A stretch of DNA of 64,000 nt from Mycoplana azooxidifex (lineage in GTDB: Bacteria; Pseudomonadota; Alphaproteobacteria; Rhizobiales; Rhizobiaceae): the NCBI RefSeq assembly GCF_014196765.1, contig NZ_JACIEE010000007.1, positions 124,001 to 188,000 of the forward strand. Reading direction: 5' to 3'. Position 1 is the first letter of the stretch, and each line of letters opens with the position of its first letter. A program made the translations under genes and the position numbers. The notes beneath the pieces are model-generated. The model was given only the letters and a program-made list of their open reading frames with translations. It had not been told where the DNA came from and searched no databases. Positions 17,075 through 25,368 of this stretch are shown here, in pieces.

Positions 17075-17983
17075 ATGCCTGATCGATCGGACGGGGCCAT
17101 GACCTTTCAGCCGCGCATGCACAACAAGATCAGCGGGTTCAATGTCGTCGGCGGCCTGCAGAGGCGCCAATGGAACGGCATCGTCGCGGACCTCTGGGAG
17201 GTGGAGTGCGCCCCGGATGCGGGCGGCTTCTATGTCGGCGAGGATCCCCGCGTCTTCATCATGCTCGAGGCCCGCGGCGGCGGCAATTGCAACCTCAAAG
17301 TATCGCCGCAGGAAAGAGGCGTCGTCCAGAACTACCACAGCCAGGCCATTTCCTACGTGCCGGCCGGAATGGAATTGTGGGCCGAAGTGATCGACCTCAG
17401 TTTCGTCCGCCACCTCGACCTGCATTTCGACATCGAGGTGCTCCAGCGTCGGCTGATGGAGGATTTCGACGCCCGGCCGATCGAAACGCCGCGGCTGATG
17501 TTCGAAGATCCGCGGATCATGGCGCTGGCGCAGTTGATCGCGGCCGAATGCGCCAATCCCCAGCCCCTGCACGACCTCTACGGGGACGGGCTGTCGCTGG
17601 GTCTCATCATCGACCTGATGAAGGTCAATCGGGCCGAGCCGCGCAAGCGCAGCCAGCTCGCCAACTGGCAACTGCGCCGTGCGGTCGACTATGTCGAGGA
17701 GAATTGCCTGCGCAGCATCCGGCTCGAGGAACTCGCCTCCCTCACCGGCCTGTCGCAGTCCCATTTCAGCCATGCCTTCAAGGCCTCCACCGGGATCGCC
17801 CCGCATCAATGGCAGATGAAGGCGAGGCTCGAGCGGGCCAAGGAGTTGTTGCTCAAGCCGCAGGCGACGCTGACCACGATCGCCGCCGAAACCGGCTTTG
17901 CCGATCAGGCCCATTTCACGCGCGTGTTCCGCAAGGCGGTCGGGATCACGCCGGCGCGCTGGCGAAAAATGAAGCTCGGCTGA
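17075..17983 (+). CDS. AraC-family regulator of the siderophore receptor
   Basis: Protein of 302 residues. The N-terminal two-thirds is a ligand-sensing region with no clear cupin motif. The last 100 residues hold the AraC double helix-turn-helix: IRLEELASLTGLSQSHFSHA and TTIAAETGFADQAHFTRVFR, followed by GITPARWRK. Siderophore-responsive AraC proteins beside TonB receptors (RhrA, PchR type) activate the receptor when the ferric siderophore is available; the position here supports the same role. The start could be the ATG at 17099. Confidence 0.85.
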   Translation: MPDRSDGAMTFQPRMHNKISGFNVVGGLQRRQWNGIVADLWEVECAPDAGGFYVGEDPRVFIMLEARGGGNCNLKVSPQERGVVQNYHSQAISYVPAGMELWAEVIDLSFVRHLDLHFDIEVLQRRLMEDFDARPIETPRLMFEDPRIMALAQLIAAECANPQPLHDLYGDGLSLGLIIDLMKVNRAEPRKRSQLANWQLRRAVDYVEENCLRSIRLEELASLTGLSQSHFSHAFKASTGIAPHQWQMKARLERAKELLLKPQATLTTIAAETGFADQAHFTRVFRKAVGITPARWRKMKLG

Positions 17984-18161
17984 GCGTAGCCCGCTCCGCA
18001 ACCGCACAATTGCGGCAAAGCTGTGTGCACCGCGAAAAAGTGCCAAGAACGTTCAATTTTCACCGATGGGAACAAGCACCCCGGATTAAGTTGATATAAC
18101 TGCTCATGTTAACAGCCGCGCACATCGGCGGCCGTTTTCAGGCAGTGGGGACAAACGGACT

Positions 18162-20387
18162 ATGGCGAACCAAGGCGTCTATTCGGCGGGAATCCGTCTC
18201 AAGAGGATTTTGAGCGGCAGCGTCGCATTGGCGACCGTCCTGGCGGCCGGCGCCACATGGGCGCAGGAACAGGATGCGACGCGCCTTGCGCCCGTCATCG
18301 TCGAGGGCGCCGGCGGGGCGACCAGTGCGGCGACCGGCCCGGTCGACGGCTACGTCGCCAAGGAAACGACCACCGGTTCCAAGACCGACACACCCCTTTC
18401 GCAGATCCCCCAGTCGGTCTCCGTGATCGGGCGCGAGGAGATCGATGATCGAGGCGCCATCAACAAGGTCGACGAGATCCTGCGCTACACGCCGGGCGTC
18501 ACCACCCAGCCCTTCGGCGTCGATGCCGATACCGACTGGTTCTACATCCGCGGCTTCGATGCGACCCAGACCGGCGTCTTCCTCGACGGACTGAACCTGT
18601 TCAGCTACGGCTTCGGCGGTTTCCAGATCGATCCCTTCATGCTCGAGCGCGTCGAGGTGCTGAAGGGCCCCGCGTCGGTGCTCTACGGCGGCTCGAGCCC
18701 GGGCGGCATCGTCAACATGGTCAGCAAGCGCCCGACGGGCGAAACCTCGGCCTACGTCGAGACCGGGATCAACAGCAATGCCAACGGCTTTGCAGGCTTC
18801 GACGTCAACGGCATCCTCAACGAGGGCGTCAACTACCGCATCACCGGCAAGGTGTCCGGCGGGGAGAACTACACGGACTTCTCCAACGACCTGCGCGGCT
18901 TCATCATGCCGCAGGTCACCATCGAGCGGGACGATGCGACGAGCCTGACGGTCTACGGCCTGCTGCAAGGCCTGGACCAGCGGCACACCGGCGGCAGCTT
19001 CCTGCCCTATATCGGCACGGTCGAGCCCGCTTCCTTCGGCAAGATCGACCGCAAGGCCTTCTTCGGCGAGCCCGACATCGACACCGGTACCTACGTCCAG
19101 CAGATGCTCGGCTACGAGTTCAAGCACGAGTTCGACAACGGCTGGACGTTCAGCCAGAACCTGCGCTACGGCCACCTCTACAAGCACGAGGACGGGCCCT
19201 ACACCTATGGCTACTACGATCCCGACGCGGTCTTCCCCGACCCGTCCTACGTGAACGCCCCGGTCACGCCGGACAACCTGCTCTATCGCCTCGGCTTCGA
19301 GCACACCTCCAAGGTCGACACCTTCGCGGTCGACAACCGCGTCGAGGGCGAGTTCGACACTGGCGCGCTCAATCACACGATGCTCATCGGGCTCGACTAC
19401 AAGTACTACAGGCTCGACCAGGAGCAGGCCTCCTCGGCGGCCACGCCGATCAGCGCCACTGACCCGATCTACGGCGTGCCGCAGCCGCCGAATGCGGTCT
19501 ACATCAACCAGGTGACCACGCAGCAGCAGCTTGGCGTCTACGCCCAGGACCAGATCCGCTTCGGCGATGGCTGGATCGTCACCCTGAACGGCCGCTACGA
19601 CTACGTCGACACCAAGACGGAGAACGGGCCCACCTTCTGGGATCCGGCCCAAAACTCGACGTTCGACTACAACGAGAGCGCGCTCAGCGGCCGCGCCGGG
19701 CTCGCCTATGAGTTTGCCAACGGCGTGACACCCTATGTGAGCGCCTCGACCTTCTTCAACCCGATCGTCGCGGTAACCCTGACGGGCAACACCAAGCCCG
19801 AGGAAGGCGACCAGTTCGAGGCGGGCGTCAAGTACGAGCCGACCTTCCTCGACGGGGTTCTGACCGCATCGGTCTACCAACTCACCAAGCAGAATGTCGT
19901 CGTGACCGACCCGCTGACCATGCTCTCCAGCCAGATGGGCGAAGTGCGTTCGCGCGGGATCGAGCTGGAAGGCAAGTTCAACCTCAGCGAAAGCTGGAAG
20001 CTGATTGCCGGGCTCGAATTCATCGACCTCGAGATCACCGAAGACGCAAACACCGCGCTGATCGGCAACACGCCCTACCTCATCCCGGACAAGCAGGCCA
20101 CGCTCTGGCTGGACTATACCGTCCAGGACGGGGCGTTCGAAGGCGTCAGCCTCGGCGCCGGCATGCGCTATCGCGGCGAGAGCTGGGCCGACAACGAGAA
20201 CACGGCGAAGGTGGCCGCAGCCACTGTCTTCGACGCCGGCATCCGCTACGAGAAAAACGACTGGGGCGCGGCCCTCAACGTCTCCAACGTGTTCGACAAG
20301 GAATATGTCAGCGGCTGCGGCGGCATCCTCGTCTGCGGCTACGGCGACGCCCGCACGATCACCTTCAAGCTCAGCAAGACGTGGTGA
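18162..20387 (+). CDS. TonB-dependent ferric-siderophore receptor
   Basis: Outer-membrane receptor of 741 residues. A signal peptide ends at TWAQEQ, a TonB-box-like APVIVEG follows, and the plug domain starts with TPLSQIPQSVSVIGREEIDD and contains RVEVLKGPASVLYG and PGGIVNMVSKRPT. The rest is a 22-strand barrel with the usual terminal aromatic residue (FKLSKTW). The KTDTPLSQIPQSVSVI pattern is shared with hydroxamate receptors (FhuA/FoxA/ferripyoverdine group). The exact siderophore cannot be read. The AraC gene upstream is the likely activator. A strong terminator follows. Confidence 0.92.
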   Translation: MANQGVYSAGIRLKRILSGSVALATVLAAGATWAQEQDATRLAPVIVEGAGGATSAATGPVDGYVAKETTTGSKTDTPLSQIPQSVSVIGREEIDDRGAINKVDEILRYTPGVTTQPFGVDADTDWFYIRGFDATQTGVFLDGLNLFSYGFGGFQIDPFMLERVEVLKGPASVLYGGSSPGGIVNMVSKRPTGETSAYVETGINSNANGFAGFDVNGILNEGVNYRITGKVSGGENYTDFSNDLRGFIMPQVTIERDDATSLTVYGLLQGLDQRHTGGSFLPYIGTVEPASFGKIDRKAFFGEPDIDTGTYVQQMLGYEFKHEFDNGWTFSQNLRYGHLYKHEDGPYTYGYYDPDAVFPDPSYVNAPVTPDNLLYRLGFEHTSKVDTFAVDNRVEGEFDTGALNHTMLIGLDYKYYRLDQEQASSAATPISATDPIYGVPQPPNAVYINQVTTQQQLGVYAQDQIRFGDGWIVTLNGRYDYVDTKTENGPTFWDPAQNSTFDYNESALSGRAGLAYEFANGVTPYVSASTFFNPIVAVTLTGNTKPEEGDQFEAGVKYEPTFLDGVLTASVYQLTKQNVVVTDPLTMLSSQMGEVRSRGIELEGKFNLSESWKLIAGLEFIDLEITEDANTALIGNTPYLIPDKQATLWLDYTVQDGAFEGVSLGAGMRYRGESWADNENTAKVAAATVFDAGIRYEKNDWGAALNVSNVFDKEYVSGCGGILVCGYGDARTITFKLSKTW

Positions 20388-20428
20388 GCCGGCGGAGCCC
20401 TCCGCCAGCCAACGACGATCGCACGAAC

Positions 20429-20458
20429 GGGGAGAAGCTGCGGCTTCTCCCCTTTTTT
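20429..20458 (+). terminator. Rho-independent terminator of the receptor gene
   Basis: A perfect 10-bp stem, GGGGAGAAGC-TGCG-GCTTCTCCCC (20429-20452), is followed by six T residues (20453-20458). It lies 42 nt after the receptor stop. Confidence 0.95.
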
Positions 20459-20587
20459 GTCCGGATTGCCCCACGGAGCCGCGTGGCGATCTGCGGCGCC
20501 GGATCGTCGCTCCGTTGCGCTTATTTTCCATTCGCACTGCAACAAAATTGTGCATCGCACCCCAACTGCCGTCGCCCTGTGCGAGGG

Positions 20588-20607
20588 TAGGCAAATTTGC
20601 ATGCCTA
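20588..20607. promoter_or_regulatory. Palindromes upstream of the DUF1127 gene
   Basis: TAGGCA (20588-20593) and TGCCTA (20602-20607) are inverted arms that enclose most of a perfect 10-bp palindrome GCAAATTTGC (20591-20600). They lie 75 bp upstream of the small gene at 20682. Operator function is inferred. Confidence 0.4.
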
Positions 20608-20681
20608 TCCTGCAGGCTTATGCCTTCTTAGTGTGCGCGGAATTGCCCATATGAGTGGCATCGAAAGAATGGAGAAAAAAG

Positions 20682-20819
20682 ATGAACATTCGTCAGAAGA
20701 TCAAGGACTTTGCCGCCCGCCGCAAGGCTATCCGTGAACTGCACATGCTCGACGACCATACCCTGGCCGATATCGGTATCTCGCGTTCGCAGATCCGCTC
20801 CGCGGTTGTCGGCCGCTAA
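20682..20819 (+). CDS. DUF1127 (YjiS-like) small basic protein
   Basis: A 45-residue protein, MNIRQKIKDFAARRKAIREL followed by HMLDDHTLADIGISRSQIR and ending SAVVGR. The RELHMLDDHTLADIGISRSQI core is the DUF1127 signature. Members are small arginine-rich alphaproteobacterial proteins; in Rhodobacter one (CcaF1) is encoded with the CcsR sRNAs and binds RNA. GGAG precedes the ATG by 9-10 nt. Remarkably, an array of CCTCCTCCC-loop hairpins, the motif of those sRNAs, lies 440 bp away on the opposite strand. Confidence 0.9.
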   Translation: MNIRQKIKDFAARRKAIRELHMLDDHTLADIGISRSQIRSAVVGR

Positions 20820-21248
20820 GCGTCATTGACGCTGTCCATCGGCGATCGGCCACGCCGGTCCGCCGATCGTGCCCGGGTCACCATCCGGGCGACGCCGATC
20901 AGGCCCGCAGTTCGGGCCTCGGCAGCAGGGCGCGGCAACCGGCCACGAAGCCCAACTCCCCAGCATGCAGCAATCGTCAGTTCGGCGGGTCGTGACCTTC
21001 GGTCGCCATCCGCTTTCTGCATTTCCGCGTGAGGGTCGACAGCGTCGGCCGGACCATAGTCGGCGCGACATCGGACGGCGGCTCGCCTCGACGCCCATGC
21101 GCTGGCCTCTCCCGGCCCGACGAGGCGCGAAAGGATGCGGCAATCCATACAGCGATGAGACGCGCGCATCGGATGGAGCGAGTCCATCCAGCCCCGGCGA
21201 ACAACGGCCCGCGCCTTCGATGCGGCTAAATATGCAATGAGACACCCC
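20820..21248. other. Intergenic region after the DUF1127 gene
   Basis: No gene is supported. Two adjacent hairpins follow the DUF1127 stop: CGATCGGC...GCCGATCG (20843-20869) and GCCCGG...CCGGGC (20871-20890). They may serve as terminators although no T tract follows. The rest (about 20900-21240) shows no ribosome site, domain or repeat that I can recognise. Confidence 0.5.
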
Positions 21249-21414
21249 CAAAAAACGAAAAGCCTGCCGCGGGAGGAGGTGCGGCAGGCTTTCCAAAAGA
21301 ACCGAACAACAGCTGGGAGGAGGAGTGCTGTTGTTCTTCGCAAAAACCCCTGGGAGGAGGAGTGGGGTCTTCGCGACCTCGAAGCTCTGCGGGAGGAGGT
21401 GCATTGCTTCGATG
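21249..21414 (-). ncRNA. Tandem anti-Shine-Dalgarno hairpin sRNA array (cuckoo/CcsR-like)
   Basis: Four consecutive hairpins each display CCTCCTCCC in the loop when read on the minus strand. Plus-strand positions in transcript order are 21412-21379, 21374-21340, 21336-21304 and 21290-21261. The last two have perfect 10-bp stems. The second (21374-21340) forms an 11-bp stem only as minus-strand RNA, through three G-U pairs; as plus-strand RNA those positions would be A-C mismatches. That fixes the strand. A T-rich tail (21260-21250) after the last stem gives a terminator. The loop is complementary to ribosome binding sites. The same motif defines the cuckoo RNAs of Rhizobiales and the CcsR RNAs of Rhodobacter. 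Whether one or several RNAs are made is unknown. Confidence 0.85.
21250..21290 (-). terminator. Terminator of the hairpin array
   Basis: The perfect 10-bp stem AGCCTGCCGC/GCGGCAGGCT (21290-21261 on the minus strand, loop ACCTCCTCCC) is followed by TTT-CG-TTTTTT. The last sRNA hairpin therefore doubles as the terminator. Confidence 0.85.
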
Positions 21415-21420
21415 AAGTTG

Positions 21421-21426
21421 ACTATA
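21421..21426 (-). promoter_or_regulatory. -10-like element before the hairpin array
   Basis: On the minus strand TATAGT (21426-21421) lies 9 bp before the first stem, which would place a transcript start close to 21414. No convincing -35 is seen 16-18 bp upstream, so an alternative sigma factor is possible. Confidence 0.35.
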
Positions 21427-21564
21427 CGCGACTCTCGCCTAATTCATAGGCAGGATTTCACAAGCCAGATATGCGTAAATCGAATAGCTCGATCGCGAAA
21501 CACGGTCGGCCCCGGGGTGCACTGCAATGTCCCGGCAAAGACCAACGATTCGGGTTTGCAACGC

Positions 21565-22365
21565 TCAGTCGTCGGCCGGGTGCCCGGCCGTGACGAAGAC
21601 GCCTCCCTGATAGAGCGTGGCGGGATTTGCCGGATCCTCGGGACCGGTCTGCGCCATAACCTCGGCCCGCCACTTCTCCGCATTATCCTTCGGCCGCCAG
21701 CCGAGGAAGGCGACCTTACCGTTGTCCCACCACTGCTCGTCGTTGTCGGAAGCGCCGTAGACCACGGTATGGCCGATCTGCGGCGCGGCGAAAGCGCGCT
21801 GGCAGAGCGACAGCAGGTCGCGCTTGCTGAGCCAGCTCGCCAGCATCCGCGGGTTCTTCGGCTGTTCGAAGCAAGATCCGATGCGCACCGACAGTGTCTC
21901 GATGCCGAACTTGTCGTAGTAGAGGCTTGCCATCGCCTCGCCGAACACCTTGGAGACCCCGTAGAGCGAATCGGGCCGCGGCACGACGGTATTGTCGATG
22001 CGCTGGTCGCGGCGATAGTAGCCGACCACATGATTAGAGCTGGCGAAGACGATCCGCGGCCGGCCGTTGCGACGGGCGGCCTCGTAGAGATTGTAGAGGC
22101 CGACGATATTGCCCTGCAGGACGAGGTCGAACGGCTTCTCGACCGACACGCCGCCGAGATGGATGACGCCGTCGACGCCTTTCATGAGCGCGTCGACGGC
22201 CGCTGCGTCCGCCAAGTCGCAGCAGCTGAAGCGCTCGTGGGCCTGCAGGTCGCCGATATCGGACAGGTCGGAGAGGACCACCGTCTCCGCCAGTTCCTGC
22301 AGCAGGGGGCGTAGCGCTGTTCCGACGCCACCCGCGGCACCTGTCATCAAGAGCGTTTTCAGCAT
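21565..22365 (-). CDS. udh: Uronate dehydrogenase
   Basis: Cytoplasmic NAD-dependent short-chain dehydrogenase of the extended type, 266 residues. It oxidises D-galacturonate or D-glucuronate at C1 to the aldaro-lactone. The cofactor loop is GAAGGVG (residues 9-15), the conserved SSNHVVG strand is present, and the catalytic pair is Y135/K139 (YGVSK). The length is nearly that of the Agrobacterium enzyme (265). The ATG at 22365 follows a GGAGG site. It is the last gene of an operon whose other members import uronates and process the lactone. Confidence 0.9.
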   Translation of the reverse strand: MLKTLLMTGAAGGVGTALRPLLQELAETVVLSDLSDIGDLQAHERFSCCDLADAAAVDALMKGVDGVIHLGGVSVEKPFDLVLQGNIVGLYNLYEAARRNGRPRIVFASSNHVVGYYRRDQRIDNTVVPRPDSLYGVSKVFGEAMASLYYDKFGIETLSVRIGSCFEQPKNPRMLASWLSKRDLLSLCQRAFAAPQIGHTVVYGASDNDEQWWDNGKVAFLGWRPKDNAEKWRAEVMAQTGPEDPANPATLYQGGVFVTAGHPADD

Positions 22366-22437
22366 CGGGCCTCCACGAATGCCATCCTGTCCGACACATG
22401 CGGACCTTTCGAATTTCCGGTCATCAGGCACCAATTT

Positions 22438-23718
22438 CTACCGGAACAGGCTCGGAAGCCATAGCGACAGGGCCGGAACGTAGGTGACCAGCAGCAGCAC
22501 CGCGATACTGGCGCCGAAGAACGGCCAGATCGTGCGCATCGCCTCGCGGATCGTGATCTTGCCGACCGCGCAGCCGACGAAGAGCACCGTGCCGACCGGC
22601 GGCGTATTGAGCCCGATGCCGGCGTTCAGGATCATCACGACGCCGAAATGCACGGGATCGATTCCGAATGCCTTGACGACCGGAAGGAGGATCGGCGTGC
22701 TGATGATGACCATCGGCGCCATATCCATGAAGGTGCCGAGCACAAGCAGGATGACGTTGATCATCAGGAGCACGATGATCGGATTGTCAGAGATCGCGCT
22801 CATCGCCGCCACCAGTAACTGCTGGACCTGGAGGAAGGACATCAGCCAACTGAAGGACGCGGCCGTGCCGATCACCAGCAGCACCATCGCCGTCGTGCGA
22901 ACCGCCTGCAGCACGGCCTCGACGAATCCCGACCAGTCGAGCTCGCGATAGACCAGCAGCGCCACCAGCAGCGCGTAGAACACCGCGATGCAGGAACTCT
23001 CCGTCGCCGTGAAGATGCCGGAGCGCACGCCGCCGAAGATGATGCCGATCAGCAGCAGCCCGGGCACGGAGGCCAGCAGATAATAGGCGAGCTTGCGAAA
23101 GCCCGGGAACGGCTCGGAGGGATAGCCGCGACGGCGCGCGACGATATAGGCCGTGATCATGAGCGCGCCTGCCAGGAGCAGTCCCGGAATGATCCCGGCG
23201 GTGAAGAGGTCGGCGACCGAGACGTTGCCGCCGGCTGCGATCGAATAGAGGATCATGTTGTGCGACGGCGGGATCATCAGCGCGATGATCGCCGCGTTGA
23301 CGGTGACGTTGACCGCGTAACTCCGGTCATAGCCGCGCGCCGCCATCTGCGGGATCATCAGGCCGCCGACGGCAGAGGCGTCGGCCACCGCCGAGCCGGA
23401 GATGCCGCCGAACAGGGTGGAGGCAACGATGTTGACCTGTCCGAGCCCGCCGCGGAGGTGACCGACGATGCCGGCTGCGAACCGGATCAGCCGGTCGGCG
23501 ATGCCGCCGCGCACCATCAGGTCGCCTGCAAAGATGAAGAACGGGATGGCCATCATGGCAAACACGTTCATTCCGGAATTCAATTGCTGGAAGACCACGA
23601 TCGGCGGCAGGCCGATATAGAGCACGGTCGCAAGCGACGCGATGCCGAGGCAGAAGGCGATCGGCATGCCGATCATCATCAGCACGGTGAAAACGCCGAA
23701 GAGTACGGAATAGGCCAT
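22438..23718 (-). CDS. TRAP transporter large permease (DctM), hexuronate type
   Basis: Inner-membrane protein of 426 residues, the standard DctM length, with about 12 helices. Signatures are NSGMNVFAMMAIPFFIFAG, GGISGSAVADASAVGG and LGTFMDMAPMVIISTPILLP. It forms the sodium-driven channel of a TRAP importer with the small subunit, whose stop codon overlaps its start by 1 nt (TAATG). The surrounding catabolic genes indicate hexuronate (galacturonate/glucuronate) as substrate. An upstream extension of the frame exists but overlaps the whole dctQ gene and was rejected. Confidence 0.9.
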   Translation of the reverse strand: MAYSVLFGVFTVLMMIGMPIAFCLGIASLATVLYIGLPPIVVFQQLNSGMNVFAMMAIPFFIFAGDLMVRGGIADRLIRFAAGIVGHLRGGLGQVNIVASTLFGGISGSAVADASAVGGLMIPQMAARGYDRSYAVNVTVNAAIIALMIPPSHNMILYSIAAGGNVSVADLFTAGIIPGLLLAGALMITAYIVARRRGYPSEPFPGFRKLAYYLLASVPGLLLIGIIFGGVRSGIFTATESSCIAVFYALLVALLVYRELDWSGFVEAVLQAVRTTAMVLLVIGTAASFSWLMSFLQVQQLLVAAMSAISDNPIIVLLMINVILLVLGTFMDMAPMVIISTPILLPVVKAFGIDPVHFGVVMILNAGIGLNTPPVGTVLFVGCAVGKITIREAMRTIWPFFGASIAVLLLVTYVPALSLWLPSLFR

Positions 23719-24239
23719 TACACCACCTCCTGTGCGATGATGTCGGCTGCGGTATGTTCGCCGGCTGCAACGTCGACGAAGCGCTCGGCGGAGAAGATCG
23801 CGATGAGCACCCCGCCGGCGATCATCGGGAAGAAATCCACCCCGCCCGGCCAGCCGAGCACGGGTATGCTGGCCGCCCAGGTGCCGGCGGCAAGAAGAAC
23901 CGAGTACCAGGTCATGGCGAGGCCGAAGAAGACCATCAGCCCGAGGCTGACCAGGTCCATCGTCCGCTTTGCTGCGGGCGAGGCACCGTGCCGGACGAAA
24001 TCGAGGCCAAGATGCACGCTCTCGCGCACGCCCACGGCAGCGCCCAGCATGATGAACCAGGACATCAGGTGCAGCGAAAGCGGCTCGGACCAGCTCGGCG
24101 TATCGTTCAGCACATACCGTGCGAAGACCTGCCAGCCGACGATCGCCGTCATGGCGACCAGTCCGATGCCGGAAAGATAGAGTGAAACCCGGCTGATCCA
24201 GCCAAGCACAGGCCGGCTGGCCTGCAAGAAACGCGACAT
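23718..24239 (-). CDS. TRAP transporter small permease (DctQ)
   Basis: Inner-membrane protein of 173 residues with four membrane helices, and the usual DctQ features GWQVFARYVLNDTPSWSEPLS and LGAAVGVRESVHLGLDFV. It bridges the binding protein and DctM. The ATG at 24239 follows GAGGAAAAGGTC. It is co-transcribed between the binding-protein gene and dctM. Confidence 0.88.
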   Translation of the reverse strand: MSRFLQASRPVLGWISRVSLYLSGIGLVAMTAIVGWQVFARYVLNDTPSWSEPLSLHLMSWFIMLGAAVGVRESVHLGLDFVRHGASPAAKRTMDLVSLGLMVFFGLAMTWYSVLLAAGTWAASIPVLGWPGGVDFFPMIAGGVLIAIFSAERFVDVAAGEHTAADIIAQEVV

Positions 24240-24332
24240 GACCTTTTCCTCCAAAGGCACCGGCCGGCGCGCGCAGGGGCGCGGCCGAAAGCAGCGGGCC
24301 GCGCCGTATGCGACGGCGCGGCCCTTCATTCA

Positions 24333-25307
24333 TCAGTTGATCGCGCGGATCCGCTCGAGCAGATCCTTCATCTGCGGGTCGGTGACGAACTTGTCGTAGA
24401 CCGGCTTCATGGCATCGGCGAACTCGGCCTTGTCGACCGTGATCACGTTGACGCCGGCCGCACGGACCTTTTCCTCGGAGTCCTTCTCGCGCGCCTGCCA
24501 GAGTTCGCGCATCTTGCCCACGGAGTCCTTCGCCGCAGCGCGGACGAGCTTCTGGTCATCAGGGGAAAGCTTGTCCCAGGAGACTTTCGAGATCACGAGG
24601 ATTTCCGGGTTCAGCGAATGCTCGGTAAGCGTGTAGTTCTTGGAGACTTCGAAATGCCGCGAGGATTCGTAGGAAGGCCAGTTGTTCTCCGCCCCGTCCA
24701 CCACGCCGGTCTCGAGCGACGAGTAGACCTCGCCGAACGGCATCGGGGTGGCGTTGGCGCCGAAGGCTTCCATCATCGCGATCCAGAGATCGGACTGCTG
24801 GACGCGGATCTTCATGCCTTGCAGGTCCGCCAGCTTCTCGATCGGCTTCTTCGTCGTATAGAACGAGCGGGCGCCGGAATCATAGAAGGCAAGGCCGACC
24901 AGGCCATGCGGCTCGAAGGCGGCGAGGATCTCGTCGCCGATCGGGCCATCGACGGTCTTGTGCATGTGCTCGGTGGAGCGGAACAGGAACGGAAGGCCGA
25001 GCACGACGGTCTGCGGCACGAGATTGTTGAACGGCGCGGCGTTGACGCGGTTCATGTCGATCACGCCGAAGCGGGTCTGTTCGATCGTGTCCTTTTCCGA
25101 TCCGAGCGCTGCGTTGTTGGTCACGTCGATCTTGATGCGGCCGTTGGTGCGCTCGGACAGCAGCTGCCCCATGTATTTCACCGCATCAACGGTCGGATAG
25201 CCGTCCGGATGGATATCGGCCGACCGCAGGGTGATTTCCTGGGCATGCACGGTTCCTGCGGCAAGGGCGAGCCCCAGCGCCAGGCAAAGCGATTTTGCAA
25301 TGTTCAT
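24333..25307 (-). CDS. TRAP transporter periplasmic binding protein (DctP)
   Basis: Periplasmic protein of 324 residues with a signal peptide ending at VHA-QE. DctP-family features include TNGRIKIDVTNNAALGSEKD, the conserved arginine region KIRVQQSDLW, and SLETGVVDGAENNWPSYESS. It delivers the ligand to the DctQM permease encoded just downstream. The operon context argues for uronate as ligand. The start follows AGAGGAGG, a strong site. Confidence 0.9.
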   Translation of the reverse strand: MNIAKSLCLALGLALAAGTVHAQEITLRSADIHPDGYPTVDAVKYMGQLLSERTNGRIKIDVTNNAALGSEKDTIEQTRFGVIDMNRVNAAPFNNLVPQTVVLGLPFLFRSTEHMHKTVDGPIGDEILAAFEPHGLVGLAFYDSGARSFYTTKKPIEKLADLQGMKIRVQQSDLWIAMMEAFGANATPMPFGEVYSSLETGVVDGAENNWPSYESSRHFEVSKNYTLTEHSLNPEILVISKVSWDKLSPDDQKLVRAAAKDSVGKMRELWQAREKDSEEKVRAAGVNVITVDKAEFADAMKPVYDKFVTDPQMKDLLERIRAIN

Positions 25308-25368
25308 GTTTTCCTCCTCTTTTAAACGAATGCGTTCCCGGAACCTCCCAGTTCCGCGATTGCGGGCT

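Noticed and set aside
18138-20594. 818-residue minus-strand open frame opposite the TonB receptor
   Set aside because: Val/Asp/Glu-rich mirror translation typical of an antisense frame; no ribosome site or domain.
20816-21343. Minus-strand frame covering the hairpin array as a protein gene
   Set aside because: It runs through stems with wobble pairing and a terminator, starts within the array and has no recognisable domain.
21271-21400. GGGAGGAGG repeats as plus-strand ribosome binding sites or as a CRISPR-like array
   Set aside because: Each copy sits in the loop of a separate inverted repeat, the units differ in length and sequence outside the loop, and no short genes follow.
23719-24333. 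631-residue version of DctM
   Set aside because: The extra part overlaps all of dctQ; DctM normally has about 426 residues and starts at the TAATG junction.
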